Shown one piece after another: positions 21,682 through 33,478 of a stretch of 64,000 nt of DNA (position 1 is its first letter; each line of letters starts with the position of its first letter). Origin of the DNA: Notospermus geniculatus (Eukaryota > Nemertea > Pilidiophora > Heteronemertea > Lineidae); contig NMRB01000092.1 of assembly GCA_002633025.1 (NCBI GenBank), forward strand, positions 396,204 through 460,203, read 5' to 3'. Position numbers and translations under genes: made by a program. The notes under the pieces were generated by a model. The model had not been told where the DNA came from, did not search any database, and was given only the letters and a program-made list of their open reading frames with translations.

Positions 21682-24600
21682 TCAAAACACTTCCTTGCTC
21701 CTCTCTTTAGCAACAGCAGCATCACCAATCTGGGGTGCTTCGGCAACCAGGATCGACCTGAAATGTAGTGAATAGAGTGGGAAGGGGTTAAAGGGCCTCT
21801 AGAGGCAGCTTGCTATTAGGCTACTAACAGTCCTGCCACTACACAACAGGTGGCGCTAGTAACCATGAACCCATGTATTCTGGATCAAATGTTGAAATTG
21901 ATGAAATTTTACTTTAAAAAATGATGCCAAGTTGGATCCTTATGCCACCAATTCCGTGATAGTAACCACATCAATATGCACTAAAATGCTGCCTCTAGAG
22001 GCCCTTTAAATTGTACATGACAGGCCTAAAATCCTTGGTGAATCGAGATACATGTCAGATCTTTATTACACCACCCTTGGTTGGGAAGGGGTTAATATAG
22101 CATGATACTGTATTAGACCCCTTGAGTGGTGGGAAGGGGTTAAATTTTAATGTTGCAAGATAGGCATACAATCCTTGGTGAATCGAGATATATGTCAGAT
22201 ACGTACTTTATTAGACCACCCTTGGTTGGGAAATTATCAGTAGCTAAGGGGTTAATGTAGAATGAGACAATCCTTAGTATTAGACCCCCTTGGGTGGGAA
22301 GGCGTGAAGGGGTGAATTGATAAAGAGCTTATTATACCCCCTTGGGATTAGGTGGGAAGCGGTTTATCATCGAGACCGTGTCCCTTTAATATTATTGACA
22401 CCTTCACAAGAATTAATCCATGGTGAATAGGGAGCTATAAAATCATCATTGCCATTAGCCTATTCTTGTTTGACTTTGACCTGCTATATTTCCGCAACTC
22501 ATAATCGGAATATGCCAAGGACTGGAGGGAGGCTTCGCACTTTCGCCAGACGTGTCTTCGGCAAAATTCACGGCAGTCCTGGAATTAGGCGGATTGCCCA
22601 TCCTACACAACAATCTAAAACAAGTAAAAAGTTTGCCCACGTCAACAAAGAAATTGCCACGTGAAAATCATCTTCGTTGCATGCGTTGATTTTTCATCAT
22701 ATGGGGAAGAATGTGAGTTGTGGGTATTTTGTCGTAATTTGGCTGACATTTCATGAGCACTTCGACGAGATTCGAGTGGTGGTTCATGGTCATGCCAATT
22801 GGTCATTCTTCGTTCTCTCGCTACGATAGAGGACCACAGGCCTCTGACGTCATCAGAATCAACCCAGTGACGAGGCTTCCGCCTCATTACTTATTCACTG
22901 TGAGAGCCGAGGGCAGAGCAAGCGATCAACTGTCGAAACTCCCAATGCCAGGGTCATTTAATTGGTAATCATTGCCTCATTAGGTTCTTAGAATGAAAAA
23001 ACGATATTACCTAGCGTCTCATTGTTTAGATGTGCTGAACTCCTTCGAAGTAGACGATTGAACTGCTGAATGCAGACTCCTGGCCTTAGTCTGTGAATTC
23101 CAATGATGATGACGTCAGACACTGGCAAATGATACGCTGGCGCAGAAGGCGCGAAAATTCAAATAACCCTGTTTTTTATTTTGTTGAATAGCGCCCCCTG
23201 GTGAACATATCTGACATTAGATTCCCTTTGAACTGATGCAGAAAATATCAACCTATCTATCCCATCACTTTTTGTCTACATATTTATCATGGGGGCTGAG
23301 ATATTGCGATATTTCATTTTACACAAAACGCCCCCTGGTGCGCCTAATATAAGTCAAATTGCGCTAATTTTTTGTTTCCGAGGAGAGTTCACCAAGGGCT
23401 ACCTTCAGATGTAATTTGGAGTCTCTAGCTATTACGGTAACAAAACGTCGGGCATAGTTGGACAGATGGAGTGATGGAGTGATGGACTGACTCTGAACCA
23501 CTTTATACTCATTTGACTAGCTCCGCTGACCCTTTGGTCAGCTGAGCTAAAAACAGAATATTCTCAGCGATTCTGATGCGGTTTACATTATTTTTTGAGA
23601 GAAAATATAGAAAACGGTGTTTTAAAGAAATATTGAGGTGGATGACGGTACAATAATAGTACAAAAGGGGTGGTGGACGGTGGAGGACCGTGGTAGACGG
23701 TGGAGGACGGTAATTAGCATGACCCCTATTCATGAGGTATGATAAAATAAATACACTTTTGCATCGCGTAAAAGAAAGAAAAATCTGAAATTAAATTTTG
23801 AGGGTACTACACAGAACCCCTCTGTAAGGGTTCTCCACATTGGCAGAACCCTCACCCCTATATTTTGGTGGTCAATTTCTTTTTCGTGTTCAACGCATAT
23901 TACTTCGTTTTTGTTTCAAACCTCGCAAATATAGTTGGCAAATCAGCTGAGCAGGGTAAACTGGTGCAATCCCAAATTTCTGTACATGGTTTGAACATCC
24001 TAAAGTTCCTTATTGTTTCAGATAGAACCTTTTAGCAGCAGAGGGTTCTATAAAAGGCCAAAGAACCTCTTGGAAACCTTTTGCTGAGAGTGCAACTTTT
24101 GGATGGCGCTTGTGCTGCTACATTCTCACCTGGATGATGGTTCCTTTTGTTGACAAGGATTTGTCTGGAATTAATACAGAACAGTTATGCTGCTTTTCCG
24201 CGAGGCGTGTGCGGGCGCGGCGGGAAAAACCGACCCAACATATTTCCCCTTAGCTGTTCCCACGACGCGGGTGCAGCTGCAGAGCGGGTGGACGGGCGGG
24301 GACGCGTTTTTTTCGATTCGGTCATATAGCAATTTTTTCCGCGCCCGCTTGGTGCCCGCGCAGTATTTCGTCATCATTTCCTTTCCATTCCACTGAATTC
24401 CTGGCAATTCCCTTGGAATTCCCACTGACCGACGACCAACATCCGCGTCTGTACCCGTTTCGTGGAAATACAACGCCCGCACACGCATCGTGGAAACGTA
24501 GCTTTAGGCTGCGTTTCTACGAGGCGGGTGCGGACGTGGAAATGATGACGAAATACCGCGCGGGCGCGGAGAAACTCGCTACATGACCGATTCGAAAAAA

Positions 24601-27600
24601 CGCGTCCGTGCCCGTCGACCCGCTCCGCACCCGCGTCGTGGAAACAGCTAAAGGTACACAGTGTAAATACGTTGGATCATTTTTTATGCCCGCGGCCGCC
24701 TACGCGCCCGCACACGCCCCGTGGAAACGTAGCTCTAGCCTGATTTTACATCGGATGACACGCAGGCGAACAATGGCTTCACAAAGGATTCATCCCCAAG
24801 AAATCTTTGTTCGCCTGCGTGTTCGTATCGTGTGTCATCCGATGTAAAGTCAGCCTTAAGCTGCTTTTCCACGAGGCGTTTGCGGGCGCGGAATAGGAGG
24901 CGGGCGCGGGTGGAAAAAATCGAACCAACGTATTTCCCATTAGCTATTTCACCCGCACCCACTCCTGCCACCGAAACCGCGTCCGCAAACGTCTCGTGGA
25001 AAAGCAGCCTTAGGCTGCTTTTCCACGGGAGCGGGTGCGGGTGAAATAACTAATGGGAAATACGTTGGTTCGATTGTTTCCACCCTCTCCCGCCACCGAA
25101 ACCGCGTCCGCAAACGTCTCGTGGAAAAGCAGCCTTAAGGCGGTGACAGACTGGCGCGTAAGCAACGCGTCGGGAGACCGTTCAGCCAATCATGGAGGCG
25201 GTAACACAGACCGAAACACCTACCGAAGAATATGATTGGCGGAACGCCTGCAGGACGCGCCGCGTACGCGCCAGTCTGTCTCCGGCTAATGAAATTAATT
25301 GGATCCACTTTTCGGCACAGAATTCTGCGCACGGATACGCTCCAATGGAAAGTGTCGAGCGATCGGTATCATTGTACGGTACACAAGTAAAAATGTTCTA
25401 CGTCCTGCTTTTGATGGTACAGCGAACTCGAAAAAGCTCATCTTTGGAAATAATTATAGATCAACGTACCATATTTTCGGAGGATTCTGTCTTCCCCAGC
25501 GGCGATCTCTTCGACCAGTTTGTCCATCTTAATCATGCGAAGTTTTTCGCGCAGATTGTAGTAGTTCCCAATATCTATATACCTTTTGCTGCAATATCAG
25601 AGAATATTTTCTTATACTTGTTATTAAAGTGCCCGTCTCACCTTAAGAACTTTAATTTAAAATGTCCCTCTAAAAACCTGCATGTTCTATGAAGATGTAA
25701 CACTTTTGATCGAAGACAGTGTTTGATAAACAACGATCCATTAATTAGGGCCTATTCCTTCACAACTATTAAAGCAAATCGCTCGCGGGGGTTGTTTTGC
25801 TTTTTGATGGTACCTCCCATAGAGAGTGAACCTAGCCTCCAGGCAAAGCCTTGCTCCAGTCATGGGCAAAACCTGTGCAAATATGTGAACGTGCACCTGG
25901 GGACGAGGTTCCATTAAAAATCTGTTAAAATGGATTAAAGACATTTTCAAATTCAGTCGGTCAAAATGTACATTTTTGTACTATTCACATTGATTTCGAA
26001 GCGGCAGATTTTGCAGAATACGCCTCCGAAGTTTGGCTTTCTAATGCATTTCCCATTAAACCAAAATCCTTCTTTCGCCTTTTTCTCAAAACGGCGCTTG
26101 ATATTGAGGACATGTCAACAAACAACTCTCAACAAACCCCGCGAGCGATTTGCTTTGATAAGCTTGATGAAGGCGTAATGTTGTAAAAAAACTATTATAC
26201 ATGTAGGTTTTTTGAAACTCTCACAATCACTGAATAGAAAGTGTTATATCCTTACTGGACTCTCAGTTCTTAAAGGGAGACTCCACTCACTGAAATCGTT
26301 TGAATTTTTATCAATCCATGATTGTAGACTATTGCCCTGAATTGTGATGTCATATTAGTGTCAATAGGCTGACGACCTTTGTAGTGAATGAGTTAACACT
26401 GTGACTGCCTAGGCCTATTGGTTGTGCCTTCATAAATATTTATTGTGAGCATACATGACATCATGTATGCTATGCAATGGTCCCCTTGGGATCCAATTAA
26501 AATACTTAAAATGATGAGTTTGCTGATTTAAAAAAAAATATGACGTGTTGCAGATGTCAATGAATTTGAATGTACAATGTATTAACGATATTTCAAAAAT
26601 CAAAATTTCACACAATGAGTGGAGTCTCCCTTTAAGCATGTTAAGACCAACTGCCTCTTTCATAATTTGTACGAAGTGGAAAAATTTTAAAAAATCTACA
26701 TGCACCATAATTCTCTCGGCAGCAGGGGCATTTGTGGTACCAACTATCTCCAGATATTGGGTCCAGGAAATGAAGTCAAATTTCACATTTCGTACTCCTC
26801 ATTTCATCAGGTCTTGTGAAATCCCATTATATCGCAGAGCCACGACGGCTGTCTCATCAGGCGCACACTGCAAAATTTTGTTGCAGTACTACATGTATTT
26901 CAAATACAGGACCGGATCCAGGGTTTATAAATGGGGGGGGGGGGCACAACCCTGATGGCGGAACCCTCAGTTAGCACGCACCGTAGCCGGCGCAGGTACG
27001 CGTACACAAAGGGGGGCCCGGGGGCCTCCCCCGGGAAAATTTGAAAAATCAAAGCTCTGAGATGCGATTTCCCAGCATCTTAGACATGAAATACTAGACG
27101 ATTTCCAAAAAGTGCAGTAAAAAAATCATTGCTCCTCACAAAATGGGGGAGGGGGCACGTGCCCCCATGTGCCCCCCTCTGGATCCGGGCCGGAAATATA
27201 AAAGCTGAACGTTATTCGTGTGCGCCAAGGTGAAAGTGCCACATTACCTCTTTTTCATCATGTTTTCGCTCATTTCTATAAATGACGACATCTTCTCGCT
27301 CTCTGATTTGCTGATGACGTCACGAATGGCAAACTTAAGGTTTGAAATATCTTCCCTTTCAAGATCACCTTGAATATACAACATCAGGATTCCGTGTTCC
27401 TTGAGCTCAGAAGCTTCTGATTCTTTCTGAAAGTAGGTACATATAATCCCCATCATGTATCTTATAGCCAACATTCATAACATATCCACTGCCTTCCTAG
27501 CAGTCCAGGCGCATGTGACGTCATAGACGGCGGGCGGAGCCCAACACGCGCCACAGAGAAACTCGCACACAAAGCCCTGTTGAAATGGAGCATAGCCCGC

Positions 27601-30600
27601 TGCATCAATAGGTGTCACTAGTAGTTAAAACTATTGAAATGAAACTGACAGCCCAGTCGAGATCAATTTCCCACACAAAAGGCGCCCATTGTGTAGGACC
27701 GGGTGTCGATGTGCTGCCCTCTATCGTGCATGTCGTACCTATAGGATCCCCATTGTGTCTCCCTGCCAAGCATGAGGCGGTCAGAAACAATCATTGTTCA
27801 AACCTATTTAGTTTATGTGTATCGCCCACCAACTTTGACGAGCGAAGCGAGCGCTAAGAACCTTGGACATTTACATGTAGGATGTAAAAACCCCTGCTGT
27901 AGGAGGAGGATGAACACAAATAAGTATGTTCACTGGCTTCATTTTTAGCAATAATACTGATAGTTTTTTCAAACATACCTTGTCTTTTTCAAACGATTCT
28001 TTCGCTTCTTTTGCAATGTCTTCTTGCCTTTTCGCTGCATCAAGTTCTTGTCGTACTTGGTTCAATCCAGTCTCTTTTTCTTGAATCTCCCTTTCATTCT
28101 GTGCCTTCATGTCCTCCAAGGCTTCCTTACCAGCCGTAGCACTGTCTCCCCCAACTGCTTGGCGCTGTGCGACATAATCTTCAATAAGATTTTCATAGTG
28201 CTTTTTGTCTTTCTTCAATCTGTCTGTTTCCTTTTCTACCTTTTCCCACGCTCTGTCAACGCGATCTTTCTCCCTTTTCGTCGATCTGACATTTTCGTTG
28301 TATCTCACAGCTCTTTTATGCTTATATTCTGCTTCATAATATTTGTTTGCGAGTTGTCTCGCCTCTTCCTTCTTCGAATTTATATCATCCTTAACTCCTT
28401 CTAACTTCTTCTGAGCAGATAGAAGTTTTTCTTCTATGGGGTCCTGATAAGAGGGGTCACACTCCATGACGTCATCTTGACGACATTCGTTATAGTCCTC
28501 TCTCTTTTTCTCCAGTATTTTGATACATTTCACAAGATTTTCATGTTTTCTTTGGATTTCAAACCGCTTGTCACTTTCTTCATCGTACTTCTTAGTAAGT
28601 TCCTGTAACTTCTCCTCGTTGGCCTTTATTGTTTCTTTCCGCCCTAAAAAATAACGAAAAATACACAAGGTGTTCCTAAATATCCTGGAGCCCCCTCATG
28701 CAGTCAAGGAACCTTCCTGGGGGAACTCAGGAGTCAACTCATTCGGATCAGAACATCCTCCCATAGCAGGGCTTTGGCCTCGCTCCTCTCCATACACTCG
28801 CACTGCTGAAATTGGGTCTCCCAGCCAAGCATGATGAAGCCGTCAGAAAACCATTGCCCAATCAGAATGCAGTATTTTAGGGTGTGAATGCTAGATAAGA
28901 TAATTACGACTCATAAAAAAGGCAAATATAATGAAAAAAATGACATTGACCTTAGCAACGAAAATCAACATGAATGGTGGGTTTGTCTAAAGCAGGGATT
29001 TCAGGTCGGTTCGGCGAAGAACAAATCGATATTTTTGTACTGCCCTCACAGGTTTCATCTTGGTAGCTTTTTCCTTACATTTACGTCTTGTAGGCCTAAT
29101 TCACTGTAAAATTTAATGCAAATTTGGCACTCGTTTCATACTTTTCACAGTCGTTCCATGGAATGAGTCGTTCCTTGGTTCACATACACTGTTAGAAATT
29201 ATTAATTTTACAGTAGTAATTTTGCAGTAATTTTACAGAACGTGCCTGCAGCAGAGTCCCCAGCACTTTCTGTAAATTAACATAATTTTTTATGGGATGA
29301 TTCATGTTTTCCTGTATGGTTGGACTCCATTGGACATCCCATTATGATGCCTTCTGAGAGCAGTATGAAATATAATTTGGTCAGCCTCCAGTCAAGTCTC
29401 TGTTAACATTTATTTAACCCATTGGGGCCGAATGACGGTCTGTAATTTTACAGATCCAGTGCTGGGGACTCTGCTGCACAGATTTTCTGTAAAATCTTCT
29501 GTTATTTCTAACAGTGTACTACCGTGCCAAATACCTCTGAACGTTATTTGTCTGTGAACGCCTAGCTTTAAAAACCAGGCATTTGGAAATCTGTTTGATA
29601 AAAAACTTACTGGTTCGAAGCTCGTTCCTCTTTTGTTCCGCTTTCTGGAAGAATTGAGAAGAAATTCCTTGATAAGGATTTTTAAAGCAAAATAAGAGCT
29701 GTGCAGTCAGTTGACCAATAGAAGGCACTATACCATTCATGGTTGATTGAACACCAATATATTAACAAACAAAATTTTCTATTGTATTGGTCCGCTAGAA
29801 GAGTGCTGCCCTCTTTTGACGATAACTGCGGCTGACTGCTCCTATTTGTTTACTGAGGGATCGAATCCGAAAATGACGTAGGCAGCCTTCTTGTCTCTAC
29901 GTCACAGCTGTCTTCTGTCCCATATATAGAAATGGGGCAGAAGACAGCCTACTGTACGTATGGAGCAGAAACGAGTCAATCGGAAGCGTGTACATAGGAT
30001 GAGCCAATCAGAAGTGTATGTATACAGGATCAGCCAATCGGGATCGTGTAAATAGGATGAGCCAATCGGAAGCGTGTATACAGGATGAGCCAATCAGAAG
30101 CATGTATACAGCATAAGCCAATCAGAATCGTCTATAAAAGATGAGCCAATCAAAAGTTATACACAGGATGAGCCAATCAGAAGCGTGTATACAGGATGAG
30201 CCAATCAGAAGCATCTATACAGGATGATCCAATCGGAAGCATGTATACAGCACGTCCCCNNNNNNNNNNNNNNNNNNNNNNNNNNNNNNNNNNNNNNNNN
30301 NNNNNNNNNNNNNNNNNNNNNNNNNNNNNNNNNNNNNNNNNNNNNNNNNNNNNNNNNNNNNNNNNNNNNNNNNNNNNNNNNNNNNNNNNNNNNNNNNNNN
30401 NNNNNNNNNNNNNNNNNNNNNNNNNNNNNNNNNNNNNNNNNNNNNNNNNNNNNNNNNNNNNNNNNNNNNNNNNNNNNNNNNNNNNNNNNNNNNNNNNNNN
30501 NNNNNNNNNNNNNNNNNNNNNNNNNNNNNNNNNNNNNNNNNNNNNNNNNNNNNNNNNNNNNNNNNNNNNNNNNNNNNNNNNNNNNNNNNNNNNNNNNNNN

Positions 30601-30885
30601 NNNNNNNNNNNNNNNNNNNNNNNNNNNNNNNNNNNNNNNNNNNNNNNNNNNNNNNNNNNNNNNNNNNNNNNNNNNNNNNNNNNNNNNNNACACTCCTAGT
30701 TGGGGGGGGTAACCTTACTGTACAAAAAAAAGATTGTGACTGTCAAATTTTGTCGACAAATATCAGAATTATGTCTACATGAAAGTGGTTTCTGAGGCCT
30801 GCGGACCGACATAACAGGTGTGACAGGATAAAGTGTAAAACCTGTGATAACACGATCAACTTACCCATTCCGGCTCCCTGTTCAT
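21682..30885 (-). CDS. Coiled-coil protein, five exons, 324 aa
   Basis: I do not recognise this gene. The model is ATG at 30885 with exons 30885-30865, 29644-29611, 28643-27979, 27426-27248 and 21757-21682. Every junction has GT/AG borders and the phases agree; the joined length is 975 bases, exactly 325 codons with stop. The protein starts MNREPEW, then a K/E/R-rich region; residues from about 20 to 240 form a long coiled coil with a short cysteine-containing break (ECRQDDVMECDPSY). The fourth exon codes a less charged region (ILMLYIQGDLEREDISNL), and the last adds 24 residues ending SKEVF. No signal peptide or membrane helix. The alternative is that exon four reads through its donor to a TAA at 27246-27244, giving a shorter form ending MMKKR. 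The first exon may be longer at its 5' side, since an AG acceptor precedes it. The 5.5-kb last intron is packed with MITEs. Confidence 0.75.
21792..22005. mobile_element. 214-bp MITE, TTAA target
   Basis: Ends AGGGCCTCTAGAGGCAGC and GCTGCCTCTAGAGGCCCT are inverted and flanked by TTAA (21788-21791, 22006-22009). It lies just inside the last intron of the coiled-coil gene, about 35 bases from the acceptor. Confidence 0.9.
22024..22370. repeat. Imperfect tandem repeat of ~130-bp units
   Basis: ATCCTTGGTGAATCGAGATA and TTAGACC(A/C)CCCTTGG recur at about 22030, 22165 and 22270, separated by GGGAAGGGGTTAA. Two to three degenerate units. Confidence 0.65.
22371..24187. other. Intron sequence without recognised gene
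   Basis: Contains GCGCCCCCTGGTG words at about 23191 and 23330, a possible retroelement 3' hairpin at about 23510-23552, and a GGTGGACGGTGGAGGAC minisatellite at about 23672-23712. No coding region supported. Confidence 0.5.
24188..25287. mobile_element. Pile of six abutting palindromic MITEs
   Basis: Six inverted-repeat units stand end to end: 24188-24503, 24507-24735, 24738-24855, 24859-25009, 25013-25134 and 25138-25287. Most are separated by a single shared TTA. The first, second, fourth and fifth start GCTGC(G/T)TTTC and contain ACGAGGCG; the third starts GCCTGATTTTACATCGGATG; the sixth has GACAGACTGGCGCG arms. A 3-bp TTA duplication is typical of PIF/Harbinger elements. The block is strongly GC-rich compared with its surroundings and sits in the last intron of the five-exon gene. 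Confidence 0.8.
25655..25755. repeat. Dispersed repeat, partner of 13745-13858
   Basis: Inverted relative to the copy at 13.8 kb; shares GAAGATGTAACACTTTTGAT and CATTAATTAGGG. Confidence 0.65.
25771..26156. mobile_element. 386-bp inverted-repeat element
   Basis: Ends AAAGCAAATCGCTCGCGGGG and CCCCGCGAGCGATTTGCTTT are perfectly inverted. The target duplication is not obvious. Confidence 0.8.
26274..26631. mobile_element. 358-bp MITE, TTAA target
   Basis: Ends AGGGAGACTCCACTCA and TGAGTGGAGTCTCCCT are inverted and flanked by TTAA at 26270-26273 and 26632-26635. Confidence 0.9.
26908..27200. repeat. GC-rich element with GGATCC-containing ends
   Basis: ACCGGATCCAGGG at about 26914 pairs with CTGGATCCGGGCC at about 27180. 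G-runs and GGGGGCCTCCCCCGGG lie inside. It may be a decayed relative of the CAGGGTCGGATC elements at 33232 and 48145. Confidence 0.45.
29187..29516. mobile_element. CACTGTTAGAAAT MITE, copy 3, TA target
   Basis: Complete 330-bp copy, flanked by TA at 29185-29186 and 29517-29518. It lies in the second intron of the five-exon coiled-coil gene, less than 100 bases from the 34-base second exon. Confidence 0.9.
29945..30259. repeat. ~30-bp minisatellite with GAGCCAATCAGAAGC core
   Basis: About ten degenerate units of GATGAGCCAATCAGAAGC followed by GTGTATACAG. Each unit carries a CCAAT box. The array runs straight into a 430-base gap, so its true length is unknown. It lies in the first intron of the five-exon gene. 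Confidence 0.9.
30260..30689. other. Assembly gap, 430 N
   Basis: Unknown bases, immediately after a tandem array. ORFs crossing it are artefacts. Confidence 1.
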
Positions 30886-31347
30886 TTTGAGACAATATTG
30901 AAATCTGAAGGAAGAAATGGAGAGGAGTTGGGCAAAATTACGTATACGGGTAGTTGAAGAAATTTGTTGCCCACGAGACATCGAGGCCTAGTGTTTTGGA
31001 ATCAAGTGCATGCTCCTAAAACACCGCGACTGGACGCCTACACACTGATAGGCCTACAATAAAAAGGAATGAGCCAAAATGGTAACGACAACTTTAAGGC
31101 ACCCTAGAAGCAAAATATTTGCTTCATACATGGAGGCTGGCACCCGTAGGAAAATTCAGACCACCTTCGAAGACAACATGGAATTCACGACACTGCAACT
31201 GAAGCAGGACACTGGCAGAAAAACTGCCGTTAACAAAATTAAAAAGTGGTATTTAAACCTTTGGAAATGACTGTCTATGTACGTGTATTGTAAAAAAAAC
31301 ACCCCATCCACTTCATTTGCGCCATTTTTTCAGACAGCTGAACAACC
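30886..31347. other. Possible promoter side of the five-exon gene; nothing specific seen
   Basis: Lies 5' of the proposed start codon. A 63-codon plus-strand ORF at 31079-31270 has no support. No TATA box or other core element stood out. Confidence 0.4.
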
Positions 31348-31431
31348 AAACTCCTCCGCAGTGCCGTCGCATTCCGCATTTTATGATGCTTCAATTACGA
31401 AGTAAAGCATTACGGCACTGCGGTGGAGTTT
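31348..31431. mobile_element. 84-bp hairpin MITE
   Basis: AAACTCCTCCGCAGTGCCG at the left pairs with CGGCACTGCGGTGGAGTTT at the right, with an inner ATGCTT/AAGCAT pairing. Confidence 0.75.
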
Positions 31432-31559
31432 GCTGAACAACCCGGATGAGGACATCCTTCGTCGGACCTGCAGAAGTCCCTCCACTTTCGTGCAACGCTC
31501 ACTAAAATATTGAGTTGAGAACCGAGCGCCAAATTCGGCATTATTGGTTCTATAGACAA

Positions 31560-31735
31560 TATTGGGCGATTTTAATGTAATGCAGGAGGAAGCCGGAGTG
31601 CCCGGAGAAAACCTGCGCTGTCAGAGAGAGTCGCCCTCTCTATCACATGAGACACGGACCCGACCGGGAATCGAACCCGCGACCTCAGAGGTGACAGGCG
31701 CCGATGTTTCCATTGCGCCACTCTGACAGCCCACT
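31560..31735 (-). repeat. tRNA-derived SINE
   Basis: On the minus strand a tRNA-like head starts GGGCTGTCAGAGTGGCGCAA (A-box region) and has B-box GGTTCGATTCC about 55 bases on. It is followed by a body containing GTTTTCTCCGGGCACTCCGG. That body word resembles conserved SINE core sequences found in several animals; this is from memory and untested. The head is not a working tRNA, since its acceptor ends do not pair. Confidence 0.6.
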
Positions 31736-31886
31736 GATGACGTCAGTCATGTCAATTTAGAATGTTTGTCTGAATTTCACATTGAAAGAAAGCGAAAATG
31801 AAAACACACCACATTCCTTACAGATTATCATGAATTTATCTCCTGGTGTTTGCCCGATTGAGTTTCCAATTTCTGGCGGGGAACGA

Positions 31887-32014
31887 GGGAGTTTTCGCAA
31901 AGCCCCCGAAACGTCAACGCGAACGCCAAACCCATTGTTCGACGTCACGAAGAGAGCACCGAACAAAAGGATAGACGTTCGCGTTGGCGTTTCGGGGGCT
32001 TTGCGAAAACTCGC
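31887..32014. mobile_element. 128-bp palindromic MITE, GAGTTTTCGCAAAGC family
   Basis: GGGAGTTTTCGCAAAGCCCC pairs with GGGGGCTTTGCGAAAACTCGC. Interior words GTTCGACGTCACGAAGAGAG match copies at 14.2 and 14.7 kb. Confidence 0.8.
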
Positions 32015-32995
32015 TATTGTCGTTCGTCTTCCCCGTAACATAGACTGAAAGGTATCACAGGTTACGCCTGAAGTGACGGCATGGCCTCGCCCCCAAAACA
32101 CATACCTTATAGGCTGAAAATATCCGTATCACAATTCCTCCGCATTTGCCCACCGTCTCGTCGTCTGGTCGACGGATCTGTGAAGTCCATCGAAGGACTT
32201 ACTTGACGTGAAAGCCAAATGGGATTGTAAAATGGGGATTCCCCCATTCTATTTTGGGCCCGCTATGAGTCTCACGGAAGAAGGCACCCCATGAATTGAT
32301 TCGTCATTTCGCGGTGCCAAAGTGGCTCAGAGGGCGGAAGGAGATATTGGGACGGTGTAGAACTGGGGTGAGCAATATAAAGGGGGATGAGTAGGCACGG
32401 GTATTCTCGTGACCGTAAAGCCTCGTTTTAGATTCTTATTGGACCTCGATGCTGTCCGAAACACAGTCAGTAAAGACCATATTGGACTTTCCCATCTGGT
32501 CCATAAAATAAAGGCCACACTGGACTTTCCCATCTGAGAAGTCCATGGTTTTTCACCTAGTGGGGCATACTGGATCAAAAACAAACGCTATAAATTACTA
32601 AATAATTTATTATGGAGAGAGGCAGGCTTGCCATCGTGATTTCATGGATCGTTGAATGGACTTATGTATTTTGACTAAACCCGGTTAGGCCTGAAACCTG
32701 GGCCTAAATAGGCCTACGGTACAGGTCGCAGGGCATTAATAATGAAGCAATACACTGGGATTTTCCATCAAACCGTGGAAGGAAAGCTACACCTGGGAAA
32801 CGGCTGTGGGACGTAATTTTTGCCTTTACTGAGTCACCAGGTAAGTTGGTGCGAGGCCAGCGTGTCCGTATAGGCCTACCGTATGCTTCTATGTACCTGG
32901 CCTTAGAACCATAGATAGGGCCTATTCAGTGAAGGTGGAACAAAATGCAACTGTGTAACGTTTTTCGGTGTGGTCCGTTTGAGAGTGTGACACTA
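32015..32995. other. No gene seen
   Basis: Contains a short direct repeat of ATTGGACTTTCCCATCTG / ACTGGACTTTCCCATCTG near 32482 and 32520. Otherwise unremarkable. Confidence 0.5.
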
Positions 32996-33145
32996 GGGAG
33001 GTTTCGAAATCAAACGATAAACGTAAACGTTAACGACAACTTTATTTTTGTACCGAAAATGCAATGCAAAATCTGGTTAATGTGTAGTATGAAAAATAAC
33101 GTTGTCGTATAGTTTTGGTTTACCGTTTGATTTCGAAACCTCCCC
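32996..33145. mobile_element. 150-bp palindromic MITE
   Basis: Ends GGGAGGTTTCGAAATCAAAC and GTTTGATTTCGAAACCTCCC are inverted; TA precedes the left end. A truncated copy lies at 9976-10081 and a relative at 35296-35444. Confidence 0.85.
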
Positions 33146-33231
33146 ATTACAATACACTGAAGGAATAAAGTGCGACTCGACAATGAGCGGCACACAGAGA
33201 AGCAGTGTGAGTCAGTGTGTTCCGAACACTG

Positions 33232-33478
33232 CAGGGTCGGATCAAGGGGGTGTATACGCCCCCTCCCCTATTTTTGGCAGCGCATGATTTTTTTAGCAAG
33301 AAAAAATGTAATCAGCTAAAAATTACGAATATTTTGCACTCAGATACCAGGAAAATGCATCTAAATGCACTTATATTGTCAATTTTTTCTGGGGGAGGGT
33401 TCCAGACCCCGCTTTGGCTTTGCGGCTAAGGCGCTTGCCGCATCCCTCTCCCTTCTGTCAGTCCTGGATCCGACCCTG
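33232..33478. mobile_element. 247-bp MITE, CAGGGTCGGATC ends, copy 1
   Basis: Starts CAGGGTCGGATC, ends GGATCCGACCCTG. Flanks CACTG and CAATG differ at one base and fit a 5-bp duplication. The second copy at 48145-48400 shares the interior word CAGGAAAATGCATCT. Confidence 0.8.

Noticed and set aside
29945-30259. CRISPR array
   Set aside because: Units are contiguous degenerate ~30-bp repeats with no distinct spacers, in an intron-bearing eukaryotic genome.
30196-30712. Long ORFs on both strands around 30.2-30.7 kb
   Set aside because: They consist almost wholly of unknown bases from the assembly gap.
16036-30885. The two minus-strand coiled-coil genes as one long gene
   Set aside because: Exon 27426-27248 ends in a phase that does not fit exon 19293-19117, while a closer exon at 21757 fits and ends in a stop with a poly(A) signal.
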